The notes beneath the pieces were generated by a model. It ran no database searches. It was not told the DNA's origin and saw nothing but the letters and a program-made list of their open reading frames with translations. 64,000 bases of DNA, from NCBI GenBank assembly GCA_945902745.1, contig CAMDNE010000013.1, forward strand, positions 1 to 64,000. Direction: 5' to 3'. The DNA is from Chitinophaga pinensis. Lineage in GTDB: Bacteria > Bacteroidota > Bacteroidia > Flavobacteriales_D > Crocinitomicaceae. A program made the translations under genes and the position numbers. Positions 25,889 to 34,786 of this stretch are shown piece after piece; position 1 is the first letter of the stretch, and each line of letters starts with the position of its first letter.

Positions 25889-28800
25889 TTAAAAACTCTG
25901 ATTGAAATATTCGTTCGCCTTATCTTTATAATACTTTCGATACATAGGGTCTACAGAACGCAACAATTCAATTTGTTTGAGTTTTTGTTTGTTATACTCA
26001 TCAAATCTAATTTTGTTACCATTATTAACATTATTTCCAGAAACAGATTCTCTTTTTTCCTCAAAACCTCGTTCCATCAATGCTTTTTCACTTTCCAAAA
26101 GACGCGTCATTATATCCTTTTGACGCTTTATCATCTCATTTGAAAACTGTTTATTAATCAACGCCTTTTCTTGCTCTTCAAGCTCCTTAATTAATGGATT
26201 CAACTGATTCCCTTTACCACTTCCCTCTTTATTCAATTCATTACGCATCTGCTCTAGACGTTGTCTTATAGCCGTTTGTTCTGCAGCCATTTTTGCTACA
26301 CCCTTATTCCCCAAACCTTGCATTCCCATGCCTTCACCACCCGGTTTTTTTCCTGGTTGGTCACCTGGCTTTTCTCCACCAGGATTTGGACCTTTTTGCA
26401 TTTGTTCTAATTGCTTTTTTAGCATAGATTTCATATCACCCGGATTCATCGAATTACCTGGTTTAGGTTTACCTTTACCTCCAGGCTTATCACAACTTCC
26501 TTTTCCTTCCATTTGCGCTTTCATTTGCGCCTGCATACTCTGTAGGCTTTCGTTTAACAATAAAGCAAGGTTGTTATAGGAAGTCATAACAGATTGCTGA
26601 TGCGTGCCTAAATCACGCTTTCTATGCTCATCTATATCTTCTAAGCATAATTGATGGTTAGCTTTAATAATTCCTAATTCTTTGTCTACAAAAGAGGCTA
26701 TCTTCGGTTGTCTTTTTGCAAGTTCCAACAAACTGTCTCTAACTATTAATGTTTCATCAATTATAGTTCTCTGCTTCCTCCCAAACCGACGATAAGAAGG
26801 ATCGTTATCACTTATATTACCAAAACGTTTCATTAAATCTTCTTGATCAAAACTTAAAACCATCAAACTCTCTAAAATATTTCTTAACGAATTAATATCT
26901 TCTTCTTCTTGTTCTTGATTAGATTGTTGTTGAGCCTGATCTAATTGGTCTGCCATTTTCTTCATTTCATCAGCAGCTGACTTTTGACTTTCACCTGCTT
27001 TCTTCTCTTTAGAGTTTTCTAAACCTTCTTTAGATTCCTTTAAATCTTCACTGATTTTTTCTTGAGATGGCTCAGTATCACCAAGCTTCAAAGGATCCGC
27101 CAATTCTTTATTTAAATCATCCAATTTCTTCAAATCATCCTTCAATTCGTCAAATTTCTTATTTAAATCATCTTGCTTTTCAATTGCCTTTTCATTAGAT
27201 AATTTCTCATCCTCAATTTGTTTTTTTAACTCTTCTTGTTCCTTTGCTAACTCTTTTAGCTCCTTTTCAATATCGTCAATTTTCTCGTTAACTTGAAGCT
27301 TTTTCAACATTTCTAGACTCCTATCCATCTGCTTCTTCATGTCTTCCGATGACTTTTCAAGATCATCAAGCTTTTCATTTATTGCTTCCTTATCATTCTT
27401 TTCCATCAATTTTTCCAACTGATCCAACAAATCTCTTAACTCATCGTCCATCAACTCTTCAAGTAATTTTTCTATTAAATCTTGTTTTTCCAACAACTCC
27501 TTATCCATTTCAGATAATTGATTTTTTTCCTGAGTCCTTTGATCCATTTGTTGTTTCATATTCTCTAAAGATTCAAGAATACTCTTCTGCTCTTCTTGAA
27601 GTTGATTCACCTGATTCAACTTATTCCAATCACTTTTTTTAGAGATTAAAACATCCTTTTGAAGTTTATCTACATTCTTTTGGAAATCTTTAGTTCGATT
27701 TAGTAAATCAGAAAGGTTCTCTTTGATTTGTTTTTGATCCTCTTCTCTTTGATTATTCAACTCTTCCAGAGACGGTAATTTATAGGTATACAATTGGCTT
27801 CTTGATGACTTACTTCCATTTACACCGTCATTATCAGAAACAATAAAATAATATTCAATTCTATCATTTAATTTAACATCTTCTCTTCTAAAATCGACAG
27901 CAAAATCAAATGGTAATTCAACACCAAAAACTTTCTTAACAGTCATTCTTTTATCTACACGTTTGCCATTTTCTGAAATAATAGAATAAGCAAAACTCAA
28001 GCTCTGCAAACCATAGTCATCAGAAATAGAACCACTAAAGAACCTTAAACCATCAGAAAGAGTATCAACAATTTCCTCAACTTGTATTGAAGGATGAGCA
28101 TCTTTAACAACAGTCACAACAAGATTTGATGAATCAATTCTGTTCTTATACCTATTGGAAAGTAAAAGAGAAACATTGGACGTACTCAAAATTCGTTTTT
28201 CAACTTTAAACCCTTCATTTTTAAATCTTTGTGACTTTCCATTAAATAAAAAGTCTACAAACAGCGTATTCTTAGTAATTACACTCCACTCAACATTTGT
28301 CCCTTCAGGAACTGTTATATCGCCCGCATTTTTAATTATTTCATCTGTTTTTCCTAAATAAGCAGGATAGGAAAGTTTAGCTTCCAATTTACCTATTGTA
28401 GCCTTGCCAAATACGGACAAATCAAATTCTTCGCTTACAAAATCATTTGCTTCAAAAAAGAAAACTCCTGATTGCTTTGGTTTTTTAACTATTCCCTTGA
28501 ACTTGTTTTTGGAAGACCTTATCATTAAAAACTTTCCATTTTCGCTTACCAAATAAACATGATCAGGTAATTCCTTTCCAACTAAATCAACTTCAATGGC
28601 AAGATCCTCACCTTCTTCAATTTCTAAATCCTTCGTCTTTAACATGAAATCAAAAGGAGCTTTTTCTTTAAAATCTTTTGAATAATTAAACACTCTTTCT
28701 GAACCTTGAGTAAACAAGGACGGAGCTGCAATTCCAATTCCAATGAATACAATAAAAAGTGGAATCAAATACTTTGCATACTTCTTGTTTTCTTTAATGT

Positions 28801-29245
28801 CAATCGCATTAATAAAAGGAACGGCATTTAAGGTGTTTGACCGTTGTAATACACTCGCACGTATTAATTCTATATTTCCTTCATTAGAATCCAAACTATC
28901 ATTAAGTTGTAATGTGTTTTTTAATCTATCCGAAATCGTTGGAAAAAATGAACCAATAATTTCAGAAGCTTGATATCTATTTATTCTTTTTCCGAAAGAA
29001 TACAATTTCATTAAAGGAATGACAAAGTATTTAATCAATATTCCAGCATTAACGAATAGGAAAGTAAAAAATAAAATACCCCTAGTTACAGAGCCGAACC
29101 TCCCAAAAAATTCTAAAGTCGTCGTGAATAAAAAAGACAAGAAAAAGACACCAATAAATAAGATAACACCTCTTACCATCAAATTCTTATAGTACTTTCT
29201 TATAAAAGCATCTATTTGCTCCAATAAACGATCAAATGATCCCAT
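25889..29245 (-). CDS. DUF4175-family membrane protein with long coiled coil
   Basis: 1118 residues. Two membrane segments lie near the N-terminus (about 25-75) and a third near 155. An extracytoplasmic part of beta-rich character follows (to about 490), then a very long Lys/Glu/Gln/Leu coiled coil (about 495-800), then a Gly/Pro/Lys/Met-rich disordered stretch (about 900-1000), and helical C-terminal residues. The order matches the Bacteroidetes DUF4175 family, whose function is unknown. A scaffold role at the envelope is a guess. It heads the cluster leading to mnmG, 24 bp before the ATPase gene. Confidence 0.85.
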   Translation of the reverse strand: MGSFDRLLEQIDAFIRKYYKNLMVRGVILFIGVFFLSFLFTTTLEFFGRFGSVTRGILFFTFLFVNAGILIKYFVIPLMKLYSFGKRINRYQASEIIGSFFPTISDRLKNTLQLNDSLDSNEGNIELIRASVLQRSNTLNAVPFINAIDIKENKKYAKYLIPLFIVFIGIGIAAPSLFTQGSERVFNYSKDFKEKAPFDFMLKTKDLEIEEGEDLAIEVDLVGKELPDHVYLVSENGKFLMIRSSKNKFKGIVKKPKQSGVFFFEANDFVSEEFDLSVFGKATIGKLEAKLSYPAYLGKTDEIIKNAGDITVPEGTNVEWSVITKNTLFVDFLFNGKSQRFKNEGFKVEKRILSTSNVSLLLSNRYKNRIDSSNLVVTVVKDAHPSIQVEEIVDTLSDGLRFFSGSISDDYGLQSLSFAYSIISENGKRVDKRMTVKKVFGVELPFDFAVDFRREDVKLNDRIEYYFIVSDNDGVNGSKSSRSQLYTYKLPSLEELNNQREEDQKQIKENLSDLLNRTKDFQKNVDKLQKDVLISKKSDWNKLNQVNQLQEEQKSILESLENMKQQMDQRTQEKNQLSEMDKELLEKQDLIEKLLEELMDDELRDLLDQLEKLMEKNDKEAINEKLDDLEKSSEDMKKQMDRSLEMLKKLQVNEKIDDIEKELKELAKEQEELKKQIEDEKLSNEKAIEKQDDLNKKFDELKDDLKKLDDLNKELADPLKLGDTEPSQEKISEDLKESKEGLENSKEKKAGESQKSAADEMKKMADQLDQAQQQSNQEQEEEDINSLRNILESLMVLSFDQEDLMKRFGNISDNDPSYRRFGRKQRTIIDETLIVRDSLLELAKRQPKIASFVDKELGIIKANHQLCLEDIDEHRKRDLGTHQQSVMTSYNNLALLLNESLQSMQAQMKAQMEGKGSCDKPGGKGKPKPGNSMNPGDMKSMLKKQLEQMQKGPNPGGEKPGDQPGKKPGGEGMGMQGLGNKGVAKMAAEQTAIRQRLEQMRNELNKEGSGKGNQLNPLIKELEEQEKALINKQFSNEMIKRQKDIMTRLLESEKALMERGFEEKRESVSGNNVNNGNKIRFDEYNKQKLKQIELLRSVDPMYRKYYKDKANEYFNQSF

Positions 29246-29395
29246 GATAAATCTGATTTAATTACTCAACCTACTAAATTAAAACTAATTCAGGTAACAA
29301 CGTATTCTTTACATTAATTTAACGATACAGCTCACCCTTTATTACGTTCACAGCACTTTATTCAACTCAACAATATTCAATGCTATAAATCTCAT

Positions 29396-29403
29396 TATCT
29401 TTG
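29396..29403 (+). promoter_or_regulatory. -7 promoter element of gltX-folB
   Basis: A perfect TATCTTTG, 16 bp before the gltX start codon. No good -33 box is visible. Confidence 0.45.
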
Positions 29404-29419
29404 GTGAAAAAAATTACAA

Positions 29420-30943
29420 ATGTCATTAGAATCAGTACGCGTCCGTTTCGCGCCATCGCCAACAGGTCCATTACACATGGGCGGAGTTAGAACAGCATTA
29501 TACAACTACCTTTTCGCTAAAAAAAATAACGGTACTTTCATTATTCGAATAGAAGATACAGATCAAAATCGTTTTGTGCCTGGGGCTCAAGAATATATTT
29601 TAGACGCGCTTAAATGGTGTGGGATAGAAGCAACAGAGGGGCCGGGAATCGGTGGAGAATTTGGACCATATATTCAATCAGAAAGAAAAGAGCTTTATAG
29701 GCCTTATGCCGAACAACTTGTTCAAGAAGATAAAGCTTATTATGCCTTTGACTCTGGAGAAGAATTGGATGCAATGCGTGACAACGCAAAAAAAATGGGG
29801 ATGCCAAATTGGCAATATAATGTTATCACACGAACAAGTTTAAGAAATTCATTAACTCTTCCTCAAGATCAAGTAGATGAGTTGCTCGCCAACAACGCTC
29901 CTTACGTTATACGCATGAAAATGCCACGCAACAGTGATATTCGCTTTGAAGACATCATTAGAGGTTGGGTTGTCGTAAACACTAACAATTTAGACGACAA
30001 AGTATTATTCAAGAGCGATGGAATGCCAACTTACCATTTAGCAAATATCGTAGATGACCATTTAATGAAAATCAGCCACGTAATTCGAGGAGAAGAATGG
30101 TTGCCGTCTGCACCATTGCATGTTATGCTGTACGATGCCTTTGGATGGGAAAGTCCAAAATTTGCTCATTTACCTTTGTTATTACGACCAGATGGTAACG
30201 GAAAATTATCTAAACGGGATGGAGACCGATTAGGTTTTCCTGTGTTCCCAACAGATTGGACTACTGCTGAAGGAGAACTTTATTCCGGTTATCGTGAAAA
30301 AGGATATTTCAAAGGTGCGTTTATAAATATGTTGGCGTTTTTAGGATGGAATCCAGGTACGCAGCAAGAAATTTTTTCGTTAGATGAACTAGTAGATACT
30401 TTTTCATTAGAAAGAGTTTCCAAATCTGGGGCTAAATTTGATCCAGATAAAACAAAATGGTTTCAACAACAATATTTGAGATCAACGCCTGATATCGAGC
30501 TAGCGGAATTATTATCCCAACATCTTAATAACGGATTCGATAAAACCAAATTAATAACGATTTGTCGTTTAATGAAAGAACGTGCAACTTTCGTTCAAGA
30601 TATCGCATCGGAGGGAAGCTATCTTTTTGAAAAACCATCATCATATGACGAACAAACTGTTTCGAAAAAATGGAAAGAAGAAACACCGCAATTAATGAGT
30701 GAATGGATTTCTGTATTATCATCCATAACAGAATTTCAACATGAAAAGATTGAAATAGCCTTCAAATCGTTTTTAGAAGAAAAACAAGTTGGAATTGGTG
30801 CAGTTTTACAAAATTTCAGACTTTTAATAACAGGAACCGCAATGGGGCCAAGCATGTTTGAAATTGCTGAGTTTTTAGGAAAAGAAGAGTGTATTGAGCG
30901 TATGAATCAAGGACTTATAAAAATTCAAACACTCAAAAAATAA
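29420..30943 (+). CDS. gltX: Glutamate--tRNA ligase
   Basis: Class I aminoacyl-tRNA synthetase that charges tRNA-Glu. 507 residues. The HIGH-type motif is in FAPSPTGPLHMGGVRTALYN near residue 8. The KMSKS-type motif is KLSKRDGDRLG near 262. The anticodon-binding helical domain occupies the last third. It contains VIRGEEWLPSAPLH, typical of the family, and no zinc-binding Cys set. It is the first gene of a two-gene operon with folB, only 2 bp between them. Confidence 0.97.
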   Translation: MSLESVRVRFAPSPTGPLHMGGVRTALYNYLFAKKNNGTFIIRIEDTDQNRFVPGAQEYILDALKWCGIEATEGPGIGGEFGPYIQSERKELYRPYAEQLVQEDKAYYAFDSGEELDAMRDNAKKMGMPNWQYNVITRTSLRNSLTLPQDQVDELLANNAPYVIRMKMPRNSDIRFEDIIRGWVVVNTNNLDDKVLFKSDGMPTYHLANIVDDHLMKISHVIRGEEWLPSAPLHVMLYDAFGWESPKFAHLPLLLRPDGNGKLSKRDGDRLGFPVFPTDWTTAEGELYSGYREKGYFKGAFINMLAFLGWNPGTQQEIFSLDELVDTFSLERVSKSGAKFDPDKTKWFQQQYLRSTPDIELAELLSQHLNNGFDKTKLITICRLMKERATFVQDIASEGSYLFEKPSSYDEQTVSKKWKEETPQLMSEWISVLSSITEFQHEKIEIAFKSFLEEKQVGIGAVLQNFRLLITGTAMGPSMFEIAEFLGKEECIERMNQGLIKIQTLKK

Positions 30944-30945
30944 TC

Positions 30946-31302
30946 ATGAAACACACAATTGAGGTAAATGGAATAAAAATCTATGCCTTTCATGGTTGTC
31001 TGCCAGAGGAAGAAAAAATTGGGGGGCATTATAGTGTTGATGTTATGTTAAACACAAACTTTGCTGAAGCGGCTAATTCAGATGACCTTAATAAAACTAT
31101 AGACTATTGTGATGTGAATAAAATAATAGTTGAAGAAATGGCTATTCGCTCAAAACTAATAGAGCACGTCGGTCAAAGAATTGTTAATCGCTTAAAATCA
31201 GAAATAAACAATATAGAACACATTCGTTTAAAACTGACAAAAATATGTCCACCAATAAATGGAGATGTACAAAACGTTGCAATTATCATTGAAGAAGATT
31301 AA
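30946..31302 (+). CDS. folB: Dihydroneopterin aldolase
   Basis: 118 residues of the T-fold family. FolB converts dihydroneopterin to hydroxymethyl-dihydropterin and glycolaldehyde in folate synthesis. The start IEVNGIKIYAFHGCLPEEEKIGG is cut here into the usual pieces: YAFHGC, then EE for oligomer contacts. IDYCDVNKIIVEEM, LIEHVGQRIVNRL (catalytic Glu region) and a final LTKICPPINGDVQNVAI complete the match. It directly follows gltX. Confidence 0.93.
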   Translation: MKHTIEVNGIKIYAFHGCLPEEEKIGGHYSVDVMLNTNFAEAANSDDLNKTIDYCDVNKIIVEEMAIRSKLIEHVGQRIVNRLKSEINNIEHIRLKLTKICPPINGDVQNVAIIIEED

Positions 31303-31317
31303 TTTCAATTTTTTTCT

Positions 31318-31325
31318 TACATTTG
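31318..31325 (+). promoter_or_regulatory. -7 promoter element of the tRNA-Cys gene
   Basis: A perfect TACATTTG ending 11 bp before the first base of the tRNA, the right distance for a transcript starting just upstream of the mature 5' end. Confidence 0.6.
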
Positions 31326-31336
31326 CACTTCAAAAC

Positions 31337-31407
31337 GGTCTCGTGGCCGAGCGGTTAGGCACCGGTCTGCAAAACCGTCTACTCCGGTTCGAATCCGGAC
31401 GAGACCT
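31337..31407 (+). tRNA. tRNA-Cys (anticodon GCA)
   Basis: A 71-nt cloverleaf without encoded CCA. The acceptor stem is GGTCTCG / CGAGACC with discriminator T, the identity base of cysteine tRNA. The anticodon loop CTGCAAA contains GCA. The T arm has CCGG-TTCGAAT-CCGG. It is followed at once by a strong terminator. Confidence 0.97.
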
Positions 31408-31408
31408 C

Positions 31409-31440
31409 AAAAAAGCTCTGTGATCACACAGAGCTTTTTT
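31409..31440 (+). terminator. Rho-independent terminator of tRNA-Cys
   Basis: A perfect 14-bp stem, AAAAAAGCTCTGTG / CACAGAGCTTTTTT, with the tetraloop ATCA and a T run. Confidence 0.92.
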
Positions 31441-31490
31441 ATTTTCGTTAAAAACATAAAAATTTAAGCATATTATTTCATAGAACACGC

Positions 31491-31498
31491 TACTTTTG
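31491..31498 (+). promoter_or_regulatory. -7 promoter element of the SDR/CPBP operon
   Basis: A perfect TACTTTTG, 15 bp before the ATG at 31514. Confidence 0.5.
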
Positions 31499-31513
31499 CG
31501 CAAAACTTAAACG

Positions 31514-32506
31514 ATGGAAATTCTAGTTACAGGTCCTGATGGAGTATTAGGTAGCAATTTAGTAAGGGAGTTGCTAAACAGAAATTATACTATAAGTGTA
31601 TTACTTGAGCCAGGAAAAGATCCAATTACATTGAAAGGGCTACCAATCAAACTATATTATGGAAACATTCTAGACCCAGAAGCATTAAATATAGCCTTTC
31701 AAAACAAAGATGTAGTTTTTCATTGTGCAGCCTCAACAAGTATGTTCCCAGCAAGAAATGAAATGGTCAACAAAGTCAACATTGATGGTGTACAAAATAT
31801 CATTAATGCATCCTTAAAACATTCAATCAAACGTTTAATTTATGTTGGAACGGCTAACTCTTTTGGACCCGGAACAACTGCATCCCAACCAGGAAATGAA
31901 GAATCACCATATAATTCTTTTAAGTATGGAATTGATTATTTAGACTCTAAATACAAAGCTCAACAGTTAATGTTGAAAGCTGTCGAAACTGACGGTTTGC
32001 CCGCAATTATAGTTAATCCAACATTTATGATAGGTCCATATGATTCACGACCAAGTTCTGGCGCAATGATTATGGCATTATCCAAAAACAAGGTTCCAGG
32101 CTATTCGTTCGGTGGCAAAAATTTTACTGCTGTTAAAGACGTCGCTACAGCTATGGCAAATGCAATCACAATGGGGAAAATAGGAGAGTGCTATATTTTA
32201 GGCAATTTTAACCTTACATATAAAGAATCATTTGAAAAAATGGCTACTGCAATCGGCGCTAAAGTTCCTACCCGAAAACTTTCTACAAAAATGGTTGTTG
32301 CCTATGGTGTTTTAAGTTCTTTTTTAGCTAAAGTTTTTAAATATTATCCTTCTGTGACTAAAGAGCTTGCTGTACTTTCATCTGAACATCACTATTACTC
32401 TGCAGAAAAAGCACATAAAGAATTATTAATGCCTCAAACTCCGCTAGAAACAGCTGCTATTGAATGTTTTGAATGGTTTAAAGAAAATGGATATTTAAAG
32501 AAATAA
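31514..32506 (+). CDS. NAD(P)-dependent epimerase/dehydratase (extended SDR)
   Basis: 330 residues with an N-terminal Rossmann motif TGPDGVLGSNLVRELL near residue 7 and an active-site YxxxK in DYLDSKYKAQQLM near residue 150. An upstream Thr/Ser stretch (VGTANSFGPGT) precedes it. Close in type to dihydroflavonol-reductase/3-beta-hydroxysteroid-dehydrogenase-like SDRs. The exact substrate cannot be told. It is the first of four tightly packed genes (3 bp to the next), with its own -7 element. Confidence 0.85.
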   Translation: MEILVTGPDGVLGSNLVRELLNRNYTISVLLEPGKDPITLKGLPIKLYYGNILDPEALNIAFQNKDVVFHCAASTSMFPARNEMVNKVNIDGVQNIINASLKHSIKRLIYVGTANSFGPGTTASQPGNEESPYNSFKYGIDYLDSKYKAQQLMLKAVETDGLPAIIVNPTFMIGPYDSRPSSGAMIMALSKNKVPGYSFGGKNFTAVKDVATAMANAITMGKIGECYILGNFNLTYKESFEKMATAIGAKVPTRKLSTKMVVAYGVLSSFLAKVFKYYPSVTKELAVLSSEHHYYSAEKAHKELLMPQTPLETAAIECFEWFKENGYLKK

Positions 32507-32509
32507 ATT

Positions 32510-33262
32510 ATGTATCAGACATTACCAATTGATCTATCTTGGAAACCAGGTGATCTCAACACTTTTTTACCAACAATACTATCTTTAATCTTTTTTATAA
32601 TATATTGGTTTACTGCTCAATCTACAAAAATTAAAAGTTGGTTTTATTCTAATAATTCATTTGATGATGCTTCTGTAAAACACATCTTTTTTACTAAATA
32701 CTTTGGTTTCTTCAGTATGGGAGTGGCACCTATAATCATTTGCTTAATTTGTTTACCCGCTTACAATCTTGCCGATTATGGACTAACCTTTATTTCGCAA
32801 ACGACATTCTTTTCTATCGTTTGGACTGTTGGATTATGTATACTTGTTGTGCCATTAGCTTATTTCAGCGCCAAAAAACCAAAAAATTTAGTCAACTATC
32901 CACAAATTCGCGCAAAGAATTGGAACAAAAAAATTGTTTTTATTAATGCTCTTGGATGGGCTATATATCTTTTCGGGTATGAGTTTTTGTTTCGCGGAGT
33001 GCTTCTTTTTCCTTTAGTAGATTCAATCGGTGTTTGGCCGGCAATTGCAGTAAATATAGCTTTATACTCTGCAACACATATTCCAAAAGGACTAGACGAA
33101 ACAATAGGCGCTATTCCACTTGGTTTAGTTCTTTGTTTGCTTACTTTAGCATCTGGAACTATTTGGATAGCTTTTTTAGTGCATGTCGCAATGGCTTGGA
33201 CGAACAGTTTTACGGCTTTAAAATTCCATCCTGAAATCAATTATATCAAAACAAAAAAATGA
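32510..33262 (+). CDS. CPBP-family intramembrane metalloprotease-like protein
   Basis: 250 residues with about seven or eight membrane spans. The CPBP (Abi/Rce1-like) motifs are in order: YEFLFRG near residue 155 (normally EExxxR, so the first Glu is replaced by Tyr here), YSATH near 185 and HVAMAW near 227. Relatives cleave prenylated or signal-type peptides or mature bacteriocins. The missing Glu may weaken or change activity. It is in an operon, and its stop codon overlaps the start of the following SDR gene (ATGA). Confidence 0.8.
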   Translation: MYQTLPIDLSWKPGDLNTFLPTILSLIFFIIYWFTAQSTKIKSWFYSNNSFDDASVKHIFFTKYFGFFSMGVAPIIICLICLPAYNLADYGLTFISQTTFFSIVWTVGLCILVVPLAYFSAKKPKNLVNYPQIRAKNWNKKIVFINALGWAIYLFGYEFLFRGVLLFPLVDSIGVWPAIAVNIALYSATHIPKGLDETIGAIPLGLVLCLLTLASGTIWIAFLVHVAMAWTNSFTALKFHPEINYIKTKK

Positions 33263-34077
33263 GTTTTAATAAATTCGAAGGTAAAGTTGCAATAATTACT
33301 GGGTCGAGCAGAGGTATTGGAAAAGCTATTGCACTAAATCTAGCTGCTAAAGGCGTCAACATTGTTTTGAACGGACGAGACCAAGAGCGGCTTGATTTAA
33401 CAAAAACTGAAGTTGCCAAACTAAACCCAAGAGTCCACACCGTTTGTTGCGATGTGTCCATCATTGAAGAAAGTCAGCGTTTAATTGACGAAACAATCAA
33501 GGTTTTCGGTAAAATAGATCTTCTTATAAATAATGTCGGTGTGTCTATGCGGGGCAATGTTGCTGATGTGAATCCTGAAGTTTTTAAAACAATTTTTGAT
33601 AGTAATTTATTAGGCGCGGTATATCCGACGATACCTGCAATAAAACATTTACGTGAAACAAACGGAAGTATTATTTTCATCTCAAGTTTGGCCGGAATTA
33701 GAGGAATACCTGCAATGTCAGCATATTGTTCATCCAAGATGGCTTTGCGTGCATTTGCCGAATCTATTAGATTAGAAGAAGCTAAAAACAATCTACACGT
33801 AGGACTTATATTTGTTGGGATAACAGATATTGAGCATAATAAAGAAGCAATTGCAGCTGATGGTTCCAAATTAATATTGGCATCTCGAAAAGATAAAAAG
33901 GTACAGTCTACCGAATATGTAGCTCAAGCAGTTTTTAAAAACATTTCTAAAAGAAAATTTATTACTGTTCTTACTTCCATTGGCAAGCTAAATGCTTTTT
34001 TACAACCTAGATTTCCAATGTTAGTTGAAAAAATTATTCTCAAGAATATTCATAAATTCGAGGAGCACCGCAAATAA
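33259..34077 (+). CDS. Short-chain dehydrogenase/reductase (classical SDR)
   Basis: 272 residues: the cofactor motif TGSSRGIGKAIALNLAAKG near residue 14, NNVG near 93, the catalytic Ser in FISSLAG near 142 and YCSSK near 155. Arg-rich turns after the first strand (NGRDQERL) favour NADP. The substrate is unknown. A C-terminal extension of about 50 residues ends in a hydrophobic/basic segment that could touch the membrane. It is translationally coupled to the CPBP gene and followed by a membrane protein 1 bp after its stop. Confidence 0.87.
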   Translation: MSFNKFEGKVAIITGSSRGIGKAIALNLAAKGVNIVLNGRDQERLDLTKTEVAKLNPRVHTVCCDVSIIEESQRLIDETIKVFGKIDLLINNVGVSMRGNVADVNPEVFKTIFDSNLLGAVYPTIPAIKHLRETNGSIIFISSLAGIRGIPAMSAYCSSKMALRAFAESIRLEEAKNNLHVGLIFVGITDIEHNKEAIAADGSKLILASRKDKKVQSTEYVAQAVFKNISKRKFITVLTSIGKLNAFLQPRFPMLVEKIILKNIHKFEEHRK

Positions 34078-34078
34078 C

Positions 34079-34786
34079 ATGTTAATAGGACAGGACTTTG
34101 ATAAAATAGAAACAAACATCTTCGGTTATAAATTTCTAGAAATAAATGCTTTTTATGGCGATACAATCATACTTATTGTTGCATTGATTCTTGCTTATAA
34201 AATCTCAAAATATACACTAAAAACTCCTTTTTTTAATAATTGGAAATGGTTCTTTATTGTTTTCGGTGTCGGGTTTTTTGCAGGTGGATTAGGCCATTTC
34301 GTTTTTCATTATTGGGGCCTTACTGGTAAATATGCCTCTTGGTATTTAGGGATTATTGCCGTCTACTTTGTGGAGCGTGCTATTGTTTCCATTCATCCTA
34401 ACCAAAAATGGCGACAACGTTTTAATGTGTTTTTTAAAATAAAACTTTTGTTCGCAATCTTAGCGGCAACTTGTGTTTTTATTTTCGTAGATATTAGCCA
34501 AGACCCTCAAAAAGGTTTAGTCGTTCCAAGTTTAAACTCTATAATTGGTTTAATAATGACATTAGGATTTCTAGGATATTATTATCAGAAAACTATCGCC
34601 ACTTCTTTTAAATATTTATGGATTAGTACTTTAGTGCTTATCCCATCAGCTGTTTTTCAATCGAAAAAAATAAATTTTCATCAATGGTTTGACAGAAATG
34701 ATGTGAGTCATATACTTCTAATAATAAGTTTGTTGCTGTATTACAAAGCAATAAAAGGTTATTACAAGCATTTAAAAGAATCTTGA
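34079..34786 (+). CDS. Integral membrane protein, unknown function
   Basis: 235 residues from the ATG at 34079. An earlier in-frame ATG lies inside the SDR gene and is less likely. About seven hydrophobic spans are visible, with a Gly/His-rich span (FFAGGLGHFVFHYWGLTG) near residue 75 and short polar loops. I do not recognise the family. The order of two SDRs, a CPBP-like protease and this protein suggests a membrane-linked lipid or isoprenoid modification step, but this is only an inference. Confidence 0.75.
   Translation: MLIGQDFDKIETNIFGYKFLEINAFYGDTIILIVALILAYKISKYTLKTPFFNNWKWFFIVFGVGFFAGGLGHFVFHYWGLTGKYASWYLGIIAVYFVERAIVSIHPNQKWRQRFNVFFKIKLLFAILAATCVFIFVDISQDPQKGLVVPSLNSIIGLIMTLGFLGYYYQKTIATSFKYLWISTLVLIPSAVFQSKKINFHQWFDRNDVSHILLIISLLLYYKAIKGYYKHLKES

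Noticed and set aside
33646-33661. Half match to parS (TTTACGTGAAACA) in an SDR gene
   Set aside because: The central CACGTG is broken; likely chance in coding sequence.
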